DNA of 62,315 nucleotides, taken from Rhodoferax sp. GTDB taxonomy: Bacteria; Pseudomonadota; Gammaproteobacteria; Burkholderiales; Burkholderiaceae_C. The stretch covers positions 1 to 62,315 of the forward strand of contig JAUXOA010000047.1 in the NCBI GenBank assembly GCA_030682475.1. Direction: 5' to 3'. Below are positions 1-9,215 of the stretch, piece by piece. A program made the position numbers and the translations under genes. Position 1 is the stretch's first letter. Each line of letters starts with the position of its first letter. Under the pieces are notes generated by a model. It was not told the origin of the DNA. It did not search any database and was given only the letters and a program-made list of their open reading frames with translations.

Positions 1-134
1 GAATCGATATCTCGAATTACTCACAAGCACAACTTAATGCAGTGGCGAGAAAACTGAACGAACGTCCAAGGAAAACTCTAAACTACGAAACGCCTGCTGA
101 ACGATTCAGCCAACTTGTTGCATCGACCGGTTGA
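1..134 (+). mobile_element. IS30-family transposase, C-terminal end (partial)
   Basis: An open frame enters from the left edge and stops with TGA at 132-134, giving about 43 residues. They include LNERPRKTLNYETPAERF, the conserved C-terminus of IS30-type transposases (DDE integrase fold). Only the end of the gene is in the window, so integrity and the left inverted repeat cannot be judged. The right end of the element should lie just after the stop, but I could not define the terminal repeat. The insertion lies upstream of a decayed rubrerythrin gene. Confidence 0.75.
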
Positions 135-335
135 ATCCAAGGTCGATTCCCGTCATTCAAATCACCCGCCACCCGCAGGACCTACTGCGTCAGTCAGCGA
201 GACAAGGTGCTCGATAGCCTCTATCAATCAATTAGCAAAAAAATAATTGGTTTTATTAATTGATTGACCCTCCCATTTTCCCTGTGCTGATTGAAAACTC
301 CTATTAGCAAGTTGTTTAAAACCCAGGAGCCCACG
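135..335. other. Intergenic region between IS30 end and rubrerythrin remnant
   Basis: No gene is seen. The stretch holds the presumed right end of the IS and an AT-rich segment with a perfect 11-bp inverted repeat, listed separately. A Shine-Dalgarno-like AGGAG near 325-329 precedes the ATG at 336. Confidence 0.5.
224..267. promoter_or_regulatory. Perfect 11-bp inverted repeat, candidate operator/promoter of the rubrerythrin gene
   Basis: TCAATCAATTA at 224-234 is the exact reverse complement of TAATTGATTGA at 257-267, with a 22-nt AT-rich spacer. It lies about 70 nt upstream of the rubrerythrin start codon. A dimeric regulator site or cruciform is plausible. No known regulator consensus is claimed. 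Confidence 0.4.
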
Positions 336-771
336 ATGGCCACACCACAACGCCCCAAAATTAAAACCATCGCCAACCTTTAGTCTGCCTTTGTCGGCGA
401 GCCCATGGCACATATCAAGTACCGCTATTTCGCCCAACTGGCCCGTGAAGCCGGCGACGAAGACAAGGCCCGCACCTTTGAAGAAACTGCTGCCCAGGAA
501 GTGATGCACGCCTTTGGCCACCTGGACTTGCTCTACCCCAAGGCCACGATGACGTCGACCAAGGCGCTGCAGATCGCCATTGACGGCGAAACCTATGAGT
601 ACACCGAGATGCACCCCGGTTTCCGCAAGACGGCCGAGGCTGAGGGGGCAATGCCGCCGCACTGGCCAAGGTGGAGGCCAGTGCGCAGCTGTGCGAGGCG
701 TTGGCGGCTTTGTGCTCACCGGCCAACAAACCACCCGGCGCGCGGAGCAGGCGAAACTGCTCATCGCCTGA
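336..771 (+). pseudogene. Rubrerythrin pseudogene (nonsense codon plus frameshift)
   Basis: Rubrerythrins are non-haem diiron proteins that reduce hydrogen peroxide in the cytoplasm. ATG at 336 follows an AGGAG ribosome site and reads MATPQRPKIKTIANL, then hits an in-frame TAG at 381-383. The same frame continues with SAFVGEPMAHIKYRYFAQLA and a second helix containing AAQEVMHAFGHLD, the Glu/His ligand helices of the family. A CAG-to-TAG change fits the usual NLQ at that point. Around 644-648 a run of five G breaks the frame; a shifted reading gives NAAALAKVEA, resembling the family's C-terminal helix. The 3' part is unclear and probably also carries deletions. An internal start at 405 could yield only a truncated product. 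The rubrerythrin identity is firm and inactivation likely. Confidence 0.8.
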
Positions 772-898
772 TTGGAACACCCTTGTACGAACCTTCATGT
801 ACTAGAGTTTTCCCGTGCCTGAGCCTACAATTCCATTCCTATAGAGACGCTGACAGGCTGGCCGTTCTGTCATACTTGATTTGCAGCAGGAGACAAAA

Positions 899-3208
899 AT
901 GCCCCCTACAACGGCCAACATCGAAGAAAAACGCGCCGAGTTACGCCGTGCCGCACTCGAATACCACGAGTTTCCCAGCCCTGGCAAAATCGCCATCGCC
1001 GCCACCAAGCAGCTGGTCAACCAGCACGATCTGGCGCTCGCCTATTCGCCCGGCGTGGCGGCGCCCTGTGAGGAAATCGTCAAAGACCCCAGTAACGCTT
1101 TCAAATACACCAGCCGCGGCAATCTGGTCGCCGTCATCACCAACGGCACCGCCGTGCTCGGCCTGGGCGACATTGGCCCGCTGGCGGCCAAGCCGGTGAT
1201 GGAAGGCAAAGGCGTGCTATTTAAAAAATTCGCCGGCATTGACGTGTTTGACATCGAGATCAACGAAAAACACGACCTCGACCGGCTGGTGGACATCATC
1301 GCGTCGCTGGAGCCCACCTTTGGCGGCATCAACCTGGAAGACATCAAGGCCCCCGACTGCTTTTATGTGGAGCGCAAGCTGCGCGAGCGCATGAAGATCC
1401 CAGTGTTCCACGACGACCAGCATGGCACGGCGATCTGCGTGGGAGCGGCTATTTTGAATGGCCTGAAAGTGGTAGGCAAAGACCCCAGGAAGGTCAAACT
1501 GGTCACCTCCGGTGCCGGTGCTGCGGCACTGGCCTGTCTGGGCCTGCTGGTCAAGCTGGGCATTCCCCGCGAGAACATTTTTGTCACCGACCTGGCCGGT
1601 GTTGTCTATGAGGGCCGCACCGAGCTGATGGATGAGGACAAGATTGTCTTTGCCCAGCAGACATCGGCGCGTACCCTGAGCGAAGTTATTGAAGGCGCGG
1701 ACGTTTTTCTGGGTTTGTCGGCTGGCGGGGTTCTCAAGCCGGACATGGTGAAAAAAATGGCAGCCAGGCCGCTGGTTTTCGCCCTGGCCAATCCGACACC
1801 GGAAATTCTCCCTGAAGAAGTCAAGGCGGTGCGCGACGACGCGATCATTGCCACGGGTCGCTCGGACTATCCCAACCAGGTCAACAACGTACTGTGTTTC
1901 CCCTACATCTTTCGCGGTGCGCTGGATGCCGGGGCATCCAGCATCACGGTCGAGATGGAAATTGCCGCTGTGCATGCCATCGCCGAACTGGCGCAAGCCG
2001 AGCAAAGCGAGGTGGTGGCGGCCGCCTATGCGGGCGAACAGCTCACCTTTGGGCCGGAATACCTGATCCCCAAACCGTTTGATCCGCGCTTGATGATGAA
2101 AATTGCGCCTGCGGTGGCCCAGGCAGCGTTTGAGAGCGGCGTGGCGCTGCGACCGATCAAGGACATGGATGCTTACCGCGAGAAGCTGCAAAGCTTTGTC
2201 TACGCCTCCGGCACCATGATGAAGCCGATTTTCACGGCGGCCAAAAAGGCGCTCAAAAAACGCGTTGCGTATGCCGAGGGTGAAGAGGAACGCATCCTGC
2301 GCGCCGCCCAGATTGTGGTGGACGAGGGGCTGGCGCTGCCGACCCTGATCGGTCGCCCGCTGGTCATAGCCGAACGCATCGAAAAGTTTGGTTTGCGCCT
2401 GCGCCAGGGTGTTGATTACAACGTGATAAATGTTGAGCAGGACCATCGTTACCGGGATTTCTGGCAAACCTATCACCGCCTGACCGAACGCAAGGGCGTC
2501 ACGGCCCAGGTCGCGAAGATCGAGATGCGCCGCCGCCTGACCCTGATTGGCGCCATGCTGCTGCACAAGGGCGACGTGGATGGGCTGATTTGCGGCACCT
2601 GGGGCAGTACGGCGCTGCACCTGCAGTACCTGGACCAGGTGATTGGCAAGCGAGCAGGCGTCAACACCTATGCCTGCATGAATGGCCTGATACTGCCCGA
2701 GCGCCAGTTGTTTTTGGTGGACACCCACGTCAATTACGACCCCAGCGCCGAGCAGTTGGCTGAAATCACCACCCTGGCGGCCGAGGAAATGATGCGTTTT
2801 GGCATCCGGCCCAAAGCCGCCTTGCTGTCGCACTCCAACTTCGGCGGCAGCGGCCATCCGAGCGCGCTCAAGATGCGCCAGGCCCTGGACTTGCTGCGGG
2901 CCCGCGCCCCGTGGCTGGAAGTGGACGGCGAAATGCATGGTGACGTCGCACTGGACGGCAAGGCCCGCGCGGCCCTCATGCCCAACAGCACGCTGACCGG
3001 AGACGCCAACCTGCTGGTGCTGCCCAATATTGATGCCGCCAATATCGCCTATAACCTGCTTAAAACAGCAGCCGGTGGCAATATTGCCATTGGCCCGGTG
3101 TTGCTGGGTGCGGCCAAACCGGTGCATATTCTGACGGCCAGCACTACGGTGCGTCGAATTGTCAATATGACAGCACTGACCGTTGCCGACGCAAATGCCA
3201 CCCGCTAA
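899..3208 (+). CDS. maeB: NADP-dependent malic enzyme with C-terminal phosphotransacetylase-like domain (MaeB type)
   Basis: Oxidatively decarboxylates malate to pyruvate with NADP, supplying NADPH and gluconeogenic carbon in the cytoplasm. The protein is 769 aa, the usual length of the two-domain MaeB form. The N-terminal malic-enzyme part shows [23 protein letters not shown] and DDQHGTA, and a dinucleotide-binding [11 protein letters not shown]. From about residue 430 a PTA_PTB-like domain follows ([19 protein letters not shown]); in this family it is regulatory, not catalytic. ATG 899 was chosen over TTG 881 because AGGAG at 888-892 is correctly spaced. A hairpin terminator follows at 3259. 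Stand-alone gene. Confidence 0.95.
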   Translation: MPPTTANIEEKRAELRRAALEYHEFPSPGKIAIAATKQLVNQHDLALAYSPGVAAPCEEIVKDPSNAFKYTSRGNLVAVITNGTAVLGLGDIGPLAAKPVMEGKGVLFKKFAGIDVFDIEINEKHDLDRLVDIIASLEPTFGGINLEDIKAPDCFYVERKLRERMKIPVFHDDQHGTAICVGAAILNGLKVVGKDPRKVKLVTSGAGAAALACLGLLVKLGIPRENIFVTDLAGVVYEGRTELMDEDKIVFAQQTSARTLSEVIEGADVFLGLSAGGVLKPDMVKKMAARPLVFALANPTPEILPEEVKAVRDDAIIATGRSDYPNQVNNVLCFPYIFRGALDAGASSITVEMEIAAVHAIAELAQAEQSEVVAAAYAGEQLTFGPEYLIPKPFDPRLMMKIAPAVAQAAFESGVALRPIKDMDAYREKLQSFVYASGTMMKPIFTAAKKALKKRVAYAEGEEERILRAAQIVVDEGLALPTLIGRPLVIAERIEKFGLRLRQGVDYNVINVEQDHRYRDFWQTYHRLTERKGVTAQVAKIEMRRRLTLIGAMLLHKGDVDGLICGTWGSTALHLQYLDQVIGKRAGVNTYACMNGLILPERQLFLVDTHVNYDPSAEQLAEITTLAAEEMMRFGIRPKAALLSHSNFGGSGHPSALKMRQALDLLRARAPWLEVDGEMHGDVALDGKARAALMPNSTLTGDANLLVLPNIDAANIAYNLLKTAAGGNIAIGPVLLGAAKPVHILTASTTVRRIVNMTALTVADANATR

Positions 3209-3258
3209 TTGATCTAACTCAAGCTTGCGCTCACTTACAAGTCTTGGGTCACCGTCAT

Positions 3259-3290
3259 GACTGCCCATTAATTGGGCAGTCGCTTGCATT
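3259..3290 (+). terminator. Rho-independent terminator after maeB
   Basis: GACTGCCC (3259-3266) and GGGCAGTC (3274-3281) form a perfect 8-bp stem with a 7-nt loop, followed by a short T-rich run. It lies about 50 nt past the maeB stop codon. Confidence 0.65.
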
Positions 3291-3366
3291 TTTCCGGCAA
3301 ATGCGCGACACTACGGTACTTGAAATTTCCGGGTTAACCCGGAGTGTTGTGAGAGGTGTGTTTTTC

Positions 3367-3759
3367 ATGTCGCGTCTGTCAGTCCTCAAGTTAGTCCTTA
3401 CTGGCTTTGTGTTTGCGACGGTTTTAGCCTCTGGTTGGGTACAGGCCAAGGGACCTGCCCTGGCGGATCCCTCGGCCACGATATCGGTGGCCGAATTGCC
3501 CAGGCCAGGCGCGCAAACTTTTGAACTGATCCACCAGGGTGGTCCGTTTGCACATGAAAAAGATGGGGTGGTTTTTGGAAACCGTGAGCGATTGCTACCG
3601 GCCCAGAAGCGGGGTTACTACCGTGAATACACCGTCACGACACCCGGTGCGCGCAATCGTGGAGTCCGGCGCATTGTGTGCGGCGGGCAAGCCGGAACAC
3701 CGGATACTTGTTATTACACGGCCGATCACTATGCGAGCTTCCGCAGAATTGTGCCCTGA
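3367..3759 (+). CDS. Secreted guanyl-specific ribonuclease (barnase/RNase N1-T1 family)
   Basis: 130 aa. Residues 1-26 form a signal peptide (hydrophobic core VLTGFVFATVLASG, then WVQAKG), so the enzyme should be exported. The mature part carries the barnase-like catalytic set: Glu in FGNRERLLP, Arg in GYYREYTV and His in TADHYASF; RRIVCGG and TCYYTADH contain two Cys that may pair. Family members cleave single-stranded RNA 3' of guanosine. The start at 3367 has GAGAGGTG upstream and begins the signal peptide; an earlier in-frame start at 3244 would pass through the maeB terminator. The next gene encodes barstar, which supports an RNase/inhibitor pair. The target (nutrient RNA or competitor cells) is unknown. 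Confidence 0.88.
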   Translation: MSRLSVLKLVLTGFVFATVLASGWVQAKGPALADPSATISVAELPRPGAQTFELIHQGGPFAHEKDGVVFGNRERLLPAQKRGYYREYTVTTPGARNRGVRRIVCGGQAGTPDTCYYTADHYASFRRIVP

Positions 3760-3792
3760 GTTTGATTTTGTCATTTGAAAAGTGAAGCGGGA

Positions 3793-4242
3793 ATGAATAT
3801 GTCACTTCGTCAAGAAACACCAGCACCCCAGCGTGCTGCACCGGATACGCCACTACGCGGCGTGAGAACCAATATCGTCCAGTCCATCCGTGCCTTCCGG
3901 GTGCCGGAGTTGCAGGACGCTGCCCAGTCGCTGGGGCAGCATTTTCTGTACGCCAACCTGGGGAACGCCCAGACCAAACAGGACGTGCTGGACCTGATCG
4001 GTCAGCAATTCATGCTGTCTGCGCATGTTGGCAAGAACTTTGACGCGCTGTATGACAGCATGACAGATCCGCTGCACAAATCCGGCCTCCAGCCTGGCTT
4101 TATTGTGGTGCTGGAGCACATCCCGGCCAACGCCAAGTTCGACAAGGAAGCACGCGAGCAGCTGCTTGATATCTTCCGTGACGCGTCCGACTACTGGGGC
4201 GATCGAAAAATACCTTTCCGATGCTTCTATTCTTTTCTGTAG
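3793..4242 (+). CDS. Barstar-family ribonuclease inhibitor
   Basis: 149 aa. Barstar proteins bind the active site of barnase-type ribonucleases and protect the producer's cytoplasm. The C-terminal 90 residues match the fold: NLGNAQTKQDVLDLIGQQF, then GKNFDALYDSMTD (the helix that plugs the RNase) and WGDRKIPFRCFYSFL at the end. The first 35-40 residues are a proline-rich extension. No signal peptide, as expected for an intracellular inhibitor. It starts 33 nt after the RNase stop on the same strand, so co-transcription is likely. ATG 3793 or 3799 could be used; GAAGCGGGA precedes 3793. A strong hairpin follows directly. Confidence 0.88.
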   Translation: MNMSLRQETPAPQRAAPDTPLRGVRTNIVQSIRAFRVPELQDAAQSLGQHFLYANLGNAQTKQDVLDLIGQQFMLSAHVGKNFDALYDSMTDPLHKSGLQPGFIVVLEHIPANAKFDKEAREQLLDIFRDASDYWGDRKIPFRCFYSFL

Positions 4243-4276
4243 CCCGTTCTGCACACACCAGCCAAGCAGAACGGGC
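4242..4276 (+). terminator. Hairpin after the RNase/barstar pair
   Basis: GCCCGTTCTGC (4242-4252) pairs perfectly with GCAGAACGGGC (4266-4276) around a 13-nt loop, beginning at the last base of the barstar stop codon. There is no clear T run, so factor-independent termination is uncertain; it may protect the mRNA 3' end. Confidence 0.5.
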
Positions 4277-4450
4277 GAACGAGGCAAAAGGCACAGACAT
4301 GGGCAGCCACGCCGTGTCCGGCATTGAACTCACCACCGAATCCGGTGAGAAAATGCCGACCGACAAACTATTGGATATATCGCCTTTGGCGCTGCGCATG
4401 AGCAGCCCCTTCAATTCCGGGTACTGGCTAAGCGCGGCCTAATCCTGAAA

Positions 4451-4505
4451 CTTTGCGGGACAGACCGCAGTTACGCGAAGCGAGCCAGCCCTGTCCCCAA
4501 CTGAT
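4451..4505. repeat. GGACAG/CTGTCC hairpin repeat, copy A
   Basis: GGGACAG (4457-4463) pairs with CTGTCCC (4491-4497). Between them is an inner CGC-GAA-GCG mini-hairpin. The right edge reads CAACTGAT. The same element occurs at 26109-26161 and 57503-57554, always at a gene border. Confidence 0.75.
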
Positions 4506-4525
4506 CGTCAGATGTTGGATGTTCG

Positions 4526-4549
4526 CCAGCTCTGTCCTCAACTGATTAG
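4526..4549. repeat. GGACAG/CTGTCC repeat, partial copy A'
   Basis: CCAGCTCTGTCCTCAACTGA plus TTAG repeats the right half of the hairpin element only 21 nt after copy A, without its left arm. It looks like a truncated tandem copy downstream of rsmA. Confidence 0.65.
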
Positions 4550-4569
4550 CGTTTCTTGCCGCCGAATCC

Positions 4570-5352
4570 CTATCGGCTCGCGTTTTTGATCTGCCCGGCC
4601 AATGCCAGATACTCGGCAACCGGGACTTCTTCAGCCCGGCGCTGCACGTCGAACTCATCCGTATAGGCTTTCTCCTGCAGCCACTTGCCCAGGGTGTGGC
4701 GCAACAACTTGCGGCGCTGGCTAAACGCCACCTGCACAATTTGACTCAAACACTTGACGTCCACCTGCGCCGGATTCTCGCGCGGCAGCATGCGCACCAC
4801 CGCGCTGTCCACCCGTGGCGGCGGATCGAAACTCTCGGGCGGCACAAACAATACGTTTTCCATGGCGTAACGCCACTGCAGCATGACACTCAGGCGGCCG
4901 TAATCCGAGGTGGCGGGACGCGCCACCATGCGCTCAACCACTTCCTTTTGCAGCATGAAATGCTGGTCTTCGATGAGGTCGACGAAATTCAGCAAATGAA
5001 ACAGGATGGGTGTCGATATGTTGTAGGGCAGGTTACCCACTACTCTTAACTTTTGGGTCCCTTGTGCTTGTGCAAGCTCGGCAAAGTCAATTTTCAGCAC
5101 ATCAGATTCAATCACTGTGAGCTGTGCATGCGAGCGCAGGCGCGCCGCCAGGTCACGGTCCAGTTCAATCACCGTGAGGTGACCCAGGCGTTCCGCCAAT
5201 GGTTGCGTCAACGCCGCCAGGCCGGGCCCGATTTCCACCATCGCCTGCCCTGGCTTGGGTGCAATCTGGCTGACGATGGCCTCAATGATGCCGACATCGG
5301 CCAGAAAATGCTGGCCGAAGCGTTTGCGGGGAATGTGCTTGCCGTGCTTCAC
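4570..5352 (-). CDS. rsmA: 16S rRNA (adenine1518-N6/adenine1519-N6)-dimethyltransferase
   Basis: 260 aa, full length. RsmA (KsgA) dimethylates two adjacent adenines in helix 45 of 16S rRNA late in 30S assembly. The N-terminus RKRFGQHFL is the family hallmark. The SAM-binding motif I is [11 protein letters not shown], the acidic residue after strand 2 is in VIELDRDL, and the catalytic motif IV is NLPYNIS. It is the last gene of the minus-strand lptD-surA-rsmA cluster, 11 nt after surA, a common proteobacterial order (pdxA, often present, is absent here). A tandem hairpin repeat lies downstream. Confidence 0.95.
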   Translation of the reverse strand: MKHGKHIPRKRFGQHFLADVGIIEAIVSQIAPKPGQAMVEIGPGLAALTQPLAERLGHLTVIELDRDLAARLRSHAQLTVIESDVLKIDFAELAQAQGTQKLRVVGNLPYNISTPILFHLLNFVDLIEDQHFMLQKEVVERMVARPATSDYGRLSVMLQWRYAMENVLFVPPESFDPPPRVDSAVVRMLPRENPAQVDVKCLSQIVQVAFSQRRKLLRHTLGKWLQEKAYTDEFDVQRRAEEVPVAEYLALAGQIKNASR

Positions 5353-5363
5353 GCGATGACAGA

Positions 5364-6740
5364 TTATTGCGGCGGCTCGCGCATTTCCACGTAAGCGCGG
5401 CCACGCAGGTCCTGCGCCCAGGTGAGGTAAGCCTCATCGAGTTTTTTCTCGCGCAGCATGGCGTGCACGGTCTCGCGTTGCTCACGCGGGCTGGAAGTGA
5501 CGTTGCGACGCTCAGTCAACTGGATCAAATGGACACCAAAGCGTGATACCAGCGGGTCGCTGATCTGACCGGGCGCCAACTGGCTCATGACTTCCTCAAA
5601 CTCCGGCACAAACATGCCCGGGCTGGCCCAGCCCAAATCGCCCCCCTGCGCGGCACTGCCATCCTGCGAGTGGTCGCGGGCCAAAGCGGCAAAATCGGCC
5701 TGCCCCGCGACAATGCGTTTTTTGAATTCGCTCAGCTTGTCGCGGGCGGCGGTTTCGCTGAGTTGCGGGCTGACGCGCACCAAAATATGGCGCGCCCTGC
5801 TTTGCGTCACCGTCATGACAGGCACACCCGCACTTTTCTTCTCAATTACTTTGAGGATGTGAAAGCCAGCGCCCGAACGCACCAGCGCAGAGAGTTCGCC
5901 AACAGCCAGGTTTTGTGTCGCCTCAAGGAACAGCGGCGGGTAGCGGTCGGCCGTTCGCAAGCCCATCTGGCCGCCATTGGCAAGGTTGGCGCGGTCTGAG
6001 GCATCCGAGAGTTCCCGCACCAGGGCGACGAAGTCTTCGCCCGCACGGGCACGGTCTAGCGCGCCCTGCGCCTTGGTCTGCAGGGCCGCAATCTGCTCTG
6101 CCGTGGCGGCGTCGGGCACCGCCACCAGCAACTGGGCCAGGTTGATTTCCTGAACTGCTGGATCGTTGTTATTCTGCTGATCACGCAGGTGTTGGTCCAC
6201 TTCCAGGTCTGACACGCGCACGCGCGGCTCCACATCGCGCTCACGCAGGCGCGTCAGCAAGAGCTGGTCGCGCAATTGGGCGCGGAACTGGCTGAGCACA
6301 ACCCCCTCCAACGCCAGGCGTCGGTGCAACTCGGCCACATCAATCTGGTTTTGACGCGCGATGTTCTGCTCAGCCTGGTCAAGCGCCGCCTCGTCCACTC
6401 GAATACCGGATTCACGGGCCAGTTGCAACTGTACTTTTTCGTTGATAAGTCGCTCCAGCACCTGGCGCGCCAGCTCTTTGCTGTCGGGTTGCAGCCTGCG
6501 CTGCTGGGCCAGTTGTTGCGTCACGCGCTGCAGTTCCCCGCGCACCTCGTTGTTGGTGATGGGCTCAGAATTGACAATGGCCACAATGTAGTCAGCTTGG
6601 CGTTGAACAGCGGGCTGCGTGCGGATAGGGGGCGTGACGACACCGGCGCCAGCAGACGGCCGCAGGCCCTGCGCCTGCGAAGTCAAGGTTGCAAGAGTGG
6701 CAAGGCTGGCCACGGTCAGGGCCACGAGGCGATGGGTCAT
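5364..6740 (-). CDS. surA: Periplasmic chaperone and peptidyl-prolyl isomerase SurA
   Basis: 458 aa. SurA escorts unfolded outer-membrane porins and LptD through the periplasm. A signal peptide (residues 1-24, [16 protein letters not shown]) is followed by a linker, the SurA N-terminal chaperone domain ([20 protein letters not shown]), and two parvulin domains. The second is typical: [39 protein letters not shown]. It lies 6 nt after lptD on the same strand, so the chaperone and a major client are made together. Length agrees with other betaproteobacterial SurA proteins. Confidence 0.94.
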   Translation of the reverse strand: MTHRLVALTVASLATLATLTSQAQGLRPSAGAGVVTPPIRTQPAVQRQADYIVAIVNSEPITNNEVRGELQRVTQQLAQQRRLQPDSKELARQVLERLINEKVQLQLARESGIRVDEAALDQAEQNIARQNQIDVAELHRRLALEGVVLSQFRAQLRDQLLLTRLRERDVEPRVRVSDLEVDQHLRDQQNNNDPAVQEINLAQLLVAVPDAATAEQIAALQTKAQGALDRARAGEDFVALVRELSDASDRANLANGGQMGLRTADRYPPLFLEATQNLAVGELSALVRSGAGFHILKVIEKKSAGVPVMTVTQSRARHILVRVSPQLSETAARDKLSEFKKRIVAGQADFAALARDHSQDGSAAQGGDLGWASPGMFVPEFEEVMSQLAPGQISDPLVSRFGVHLIQLTERRNVTSSPREQRETVHAMLREKKLDEAYLTWAQDLRGRAYVEMREPPQ

Positions 6741-6746
6741 GATGGA

Positions 6747-9137
6747 TCAATCGTAATTGCTGAAACGGCTGGGAGAACTGGTTTGCTCACGCAGATACTG
6801 GTAACCTGGAATATTGTTTTTCAAGGTCTTCAAGGGGTTGACACCCAAGCGGGTGAATCCGACAAACTCAAGCTGGAACATGATGCGCTGATTGACGGAA
6901 GTGGTACTGGTCTGCAGCCGCTCCAGCACCGCTCGGCTCAACCAGCAACCCGCATCGTACTCAAAGCCGATGACGGCATCGACCAATTTTCGCTCATTCA
7001 GGCTGTAATTGAGGCGCCCCACGCTGTACCAGCGCCCCTCGCCCTGACCGCGTCCCGCCCCCAGGTCCTGCCCCCGGTCGCCCCAGAGATCATTCACCGG
7101 CCACTGCCAGCCGACGGCAAGCTGCTCACTGGCGTCGCGCTGGTAGCGGTAGGCGGCCGTCACAGTCCGGTAGTTACCCGGGTTATAGCGCACACCGATG
7201 GTCGAGCGCACCGACTGTTCTGTTGTCGGGTTGAACTGTACGGTTGCGTCAAAGGCCCATTTCGGGTCCCAGTTGACAGACGCGCCCAGCAACACATCGC
7301 TGAGCCGGTCGGCCGCCGGTGTGCCCCGGGGCAAGGTGACGTTCTGGTCTTTGAAGCGCAAACGCTGCGCCATGCCAAAACGCGCGGCTTCGGCGCCGGT
7401 TACCGGATTCAGCAGGCGCGTGGTCAACCCGAGAGTCAGCAGGTTGCTGTCCGAAATACGGTCGTTGCCGACGAAGGCGTTTTCTGCCCAGATGGTGGCG
7501 AAATTAAAGTCGTTGGCACCCGAATCGTAATTGGGCAACCGGCTCTGGTCGCGGTACGGTGTGTTGACGTACAAAGCGCGGGGTTCGAGCGTCTGGCGAA
7601 ACCCCCTGCCGAAATAACTGATCTCGCGCTCGAACACCAGACCACTGTCCAGACTGAAGGTCGGCACCACGCGGCTGGCTGAATTAGCGCCTTTATAAGG
7701 TTCATCAAACTGGTAGTTGGCGGCGTGCAGTTGCAACTTGGGCGTGATGAAGCCGACCGGTGCAAGCCAGGGCCGACTGACCTGCAGCAAGGAGAAAGCG
7801 CGCTGGGCATTGGGCTGCGCGGTGAGGGTGCGGTCTGACTGAAACCGGGTGTAATCCGCGTCCACCGAATAATCGAAGCCACTGACGTTGCTACGGGCAT
7901 AGCGCGTGGCCAGCTGGGGCAAGCGGTCATAGGGTGGCGTGATGGGGGAGGCCACATCCTGCAGGGTCTGCCATTTGAGCGCGCGCACACTGCTCGCAAA
8001 ATAGCCGTTGGTCCAGGACAGCGCGGCGGTGTTGGACAACAGACGCTGGGTCAGAGACGCCCCGGTGCGGGTGAAGTCGCGCCAGTAATTGTCATCACTG
8101 ACCCGGTTCAGATTCAGACTCAGGGCCATACCGCCATCGGTCAAACGGTTGATCGAACGGTTTTTGAGTGTGCCCTGATGCGCCAAGGCCAGGCCCCAGC
8201 GATGGCTGTCGCGCAACTGATCGACCGGCATAAAATCCAGACGTACCTGGCCCGAATAGTCCGCCTCGAGGTAACGAAACTCGCTGCCCAGATTCACCCC
8301 CCGCTTGCTCATGGCAGTAGGGGTGAACGTGGCGTCCCGGTTCGGTGCGATATTCCAGTAGTAGGGCAGCGCCACCTCGATCCCATTGACATTGTCCAGC
8401 CCCAGGGTCGGTGGCATGAGGCCTGACTTGCGTTTGTCACTCAGGGGAAAACTGAGGTAGGGAATAGGCAGCAGGGGCACCCCTTTGAAGCTTAGCAACG
8501 CGCCTTGCGCCGTGCCCACGTCTTCCTCGTTGTCGATGCGGATCGTGCTGGCACGCAGAATCCAGTCCGGCATCCAGCTCGGGCCCGGCAAGCGGCGGCA
8601 GGTGGTCAGGCTGGCGTTGTGGATGACCGCCCTTTTGTCATCAATAAAGTCCACCCGATCGGCTTCGCCATGCGCGTCGTTCTTGAGAAAGTAGTAGCGT
8701 GGCTGCTTGAAGAAGCCCTCAAATGCGTCAAGCTTGAGCTCCAGCAGCGGCCCCTCGTACAGATTGCCGGCGCGGTTGATGCGGACCTGGCCGCGGGCTT
8801 TGGCCAGGTCATCCGGCTGGTCATACTCCAGCCGGTCGGCCTTGATCACGATGTCGCCACGGCGCAGTTCGGCATTGCCTTCGACCACGGTTTCCAGATC
8901 CGGGCGGCCAAAGATGCGTTCACCAAAGATGAACGTCGGCAAGGCGCTGCGTGGAGAGGGGGGAATCTGCTCCTGCAACAAAGGGCTGCTTTTGAGCAGC
9001 AGCGGGGCCTCCTCCTGCGCCACCTGCGCGCTGAGCGACGTCACCTGTAGCAAAGCGCAGGCGACCAGGCCGACCGGGCTTCGAACAAAACGGAAATGGG
9101 GCACCCTGTGGTTCAGGTCGTGCATCAAAAAGCGCAT
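6747..9137 (-). CDS. lptD: LPS-assembly outer-membrane protein LptD
   Basis: 796 aa. With LptE it inserts lipopolysaccharide into the outer leaflet of the outer membrane. After an N-terminal export signal comes the OstA/LptA-like jellyroll (GNAELRRGDIVIKADRLEYD), then a long beta-barrel with the family's LPYYWNIAPNRDATFTP. Conserved cysteines include one in TTCRRLPG and one in DAGCWLSR; the second site is a single Cys where E. coli has a pair. The start is uncertain: the frame opens at 9137 and an internal ATG lies at 9125; neither has a clear Shine-Dalgarno. First gene of lptD-surA-rsmA and divergent from amgK. Confidence 0.93.
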   Translation of the reverse strand: MRFLMHDLNHRVPHFRFVRSPVGLVACALLQVTSLSAQVAQEEAPLLLKSSPLLQEQIPPSPRSALPTFIFGERIFGRPDLETVVEGNAELRRGDIVIKADRLEYDQPDDLAKARGQVRINRAGNLYEGPLLELKLDAFEGFFKQPRYYFLKNDAHGEADRVDFIDDKRAVIHNASLTTCRRLPGPSWMPDWILRASTIRIDNEEDVGTAQGALLSFKGVPLLPIPYLSFPLSDKRKSGLMPPTLGLDNVNGIEVALPYYWNIAPNRDATFTPTAMSKRGVNLGSEFRYLEADYSGQVRLDFMPVDQLRDSHRWGLALAHQGTLKNRSINRLTDGGMALSLNLNRVSDDNYWRDFTRTGASLTQRLLSNTAALSWTNGYFASSVRALKWQTLQDVASPITPPYDRLPQLATRYARSNVSGFDYSVDADYTRFQSDRTLTAQPNAQRAFSLLQVSRPWLAPVGFITPKLQLHAANYQFDEPYKGANSASRVVPTFSLDSGLVFEREISYFGRGFRQTLEPRALYVNTPYRDQSRLPNYDSGANDFNFATIWAENAFVGNDRISDSNLLTLGLTTRLLNPVTGAEAARFGMAQRLRFKDQNVTLPRGTPAADRLSDVLLGASVNWDPKWAFDATVQFNPTTEQSVRSTIGVRYNPGNYRTVTAAYRYQRDASEQLAVGWQWPVNDLWGDRGQDLGAGRGQGEGRWYSVGRLNYSLNERKLVDAVIGFEYDAGCWLSRAVLERLQTSTTSVNQRIMFQLEFVGFTRLGVNPLKTLKNNIPGYQYLREQTSSPSRFSNYD

Positions 9138-9215
9138 CGGGCAGGGGTGGTATCGATTGTTCGAGCAGGTTGGAAACGAAGGCAGAGGCGTTCGAGTTTG
9201 TAGAATGGATTATCC

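Larger units (their letters stand above)
4277..4569. other. Gene-free region between barstar and rsmA
   Basis: I see no convincing gene here. Short open frames on both strands lack family resemblance. The right half holds one complete and one partial copy of a GGACAG...CTGTCC hairpin repeat, listed separately, just beyond the rsmA stop codon. Confidence 0.5.

Noticed and set aside
1217..3289. A 690-codon frame on the minus strand opposite maeB
   Set aside because: It mirrors the codon pattern of maeB, has odd composition and no family resemblance.
4277..4442. Open frame ending SSPFNSGYWLSAA after the barstar gene
   Set aside because: No family resemblance, begins inside the barstar gene in another frame, and no ribosome site.
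6276..7682. Long plus-strand open frame across surA and lptD
   Set aside because: It is antisense to two well recognised genes and shows no motif.
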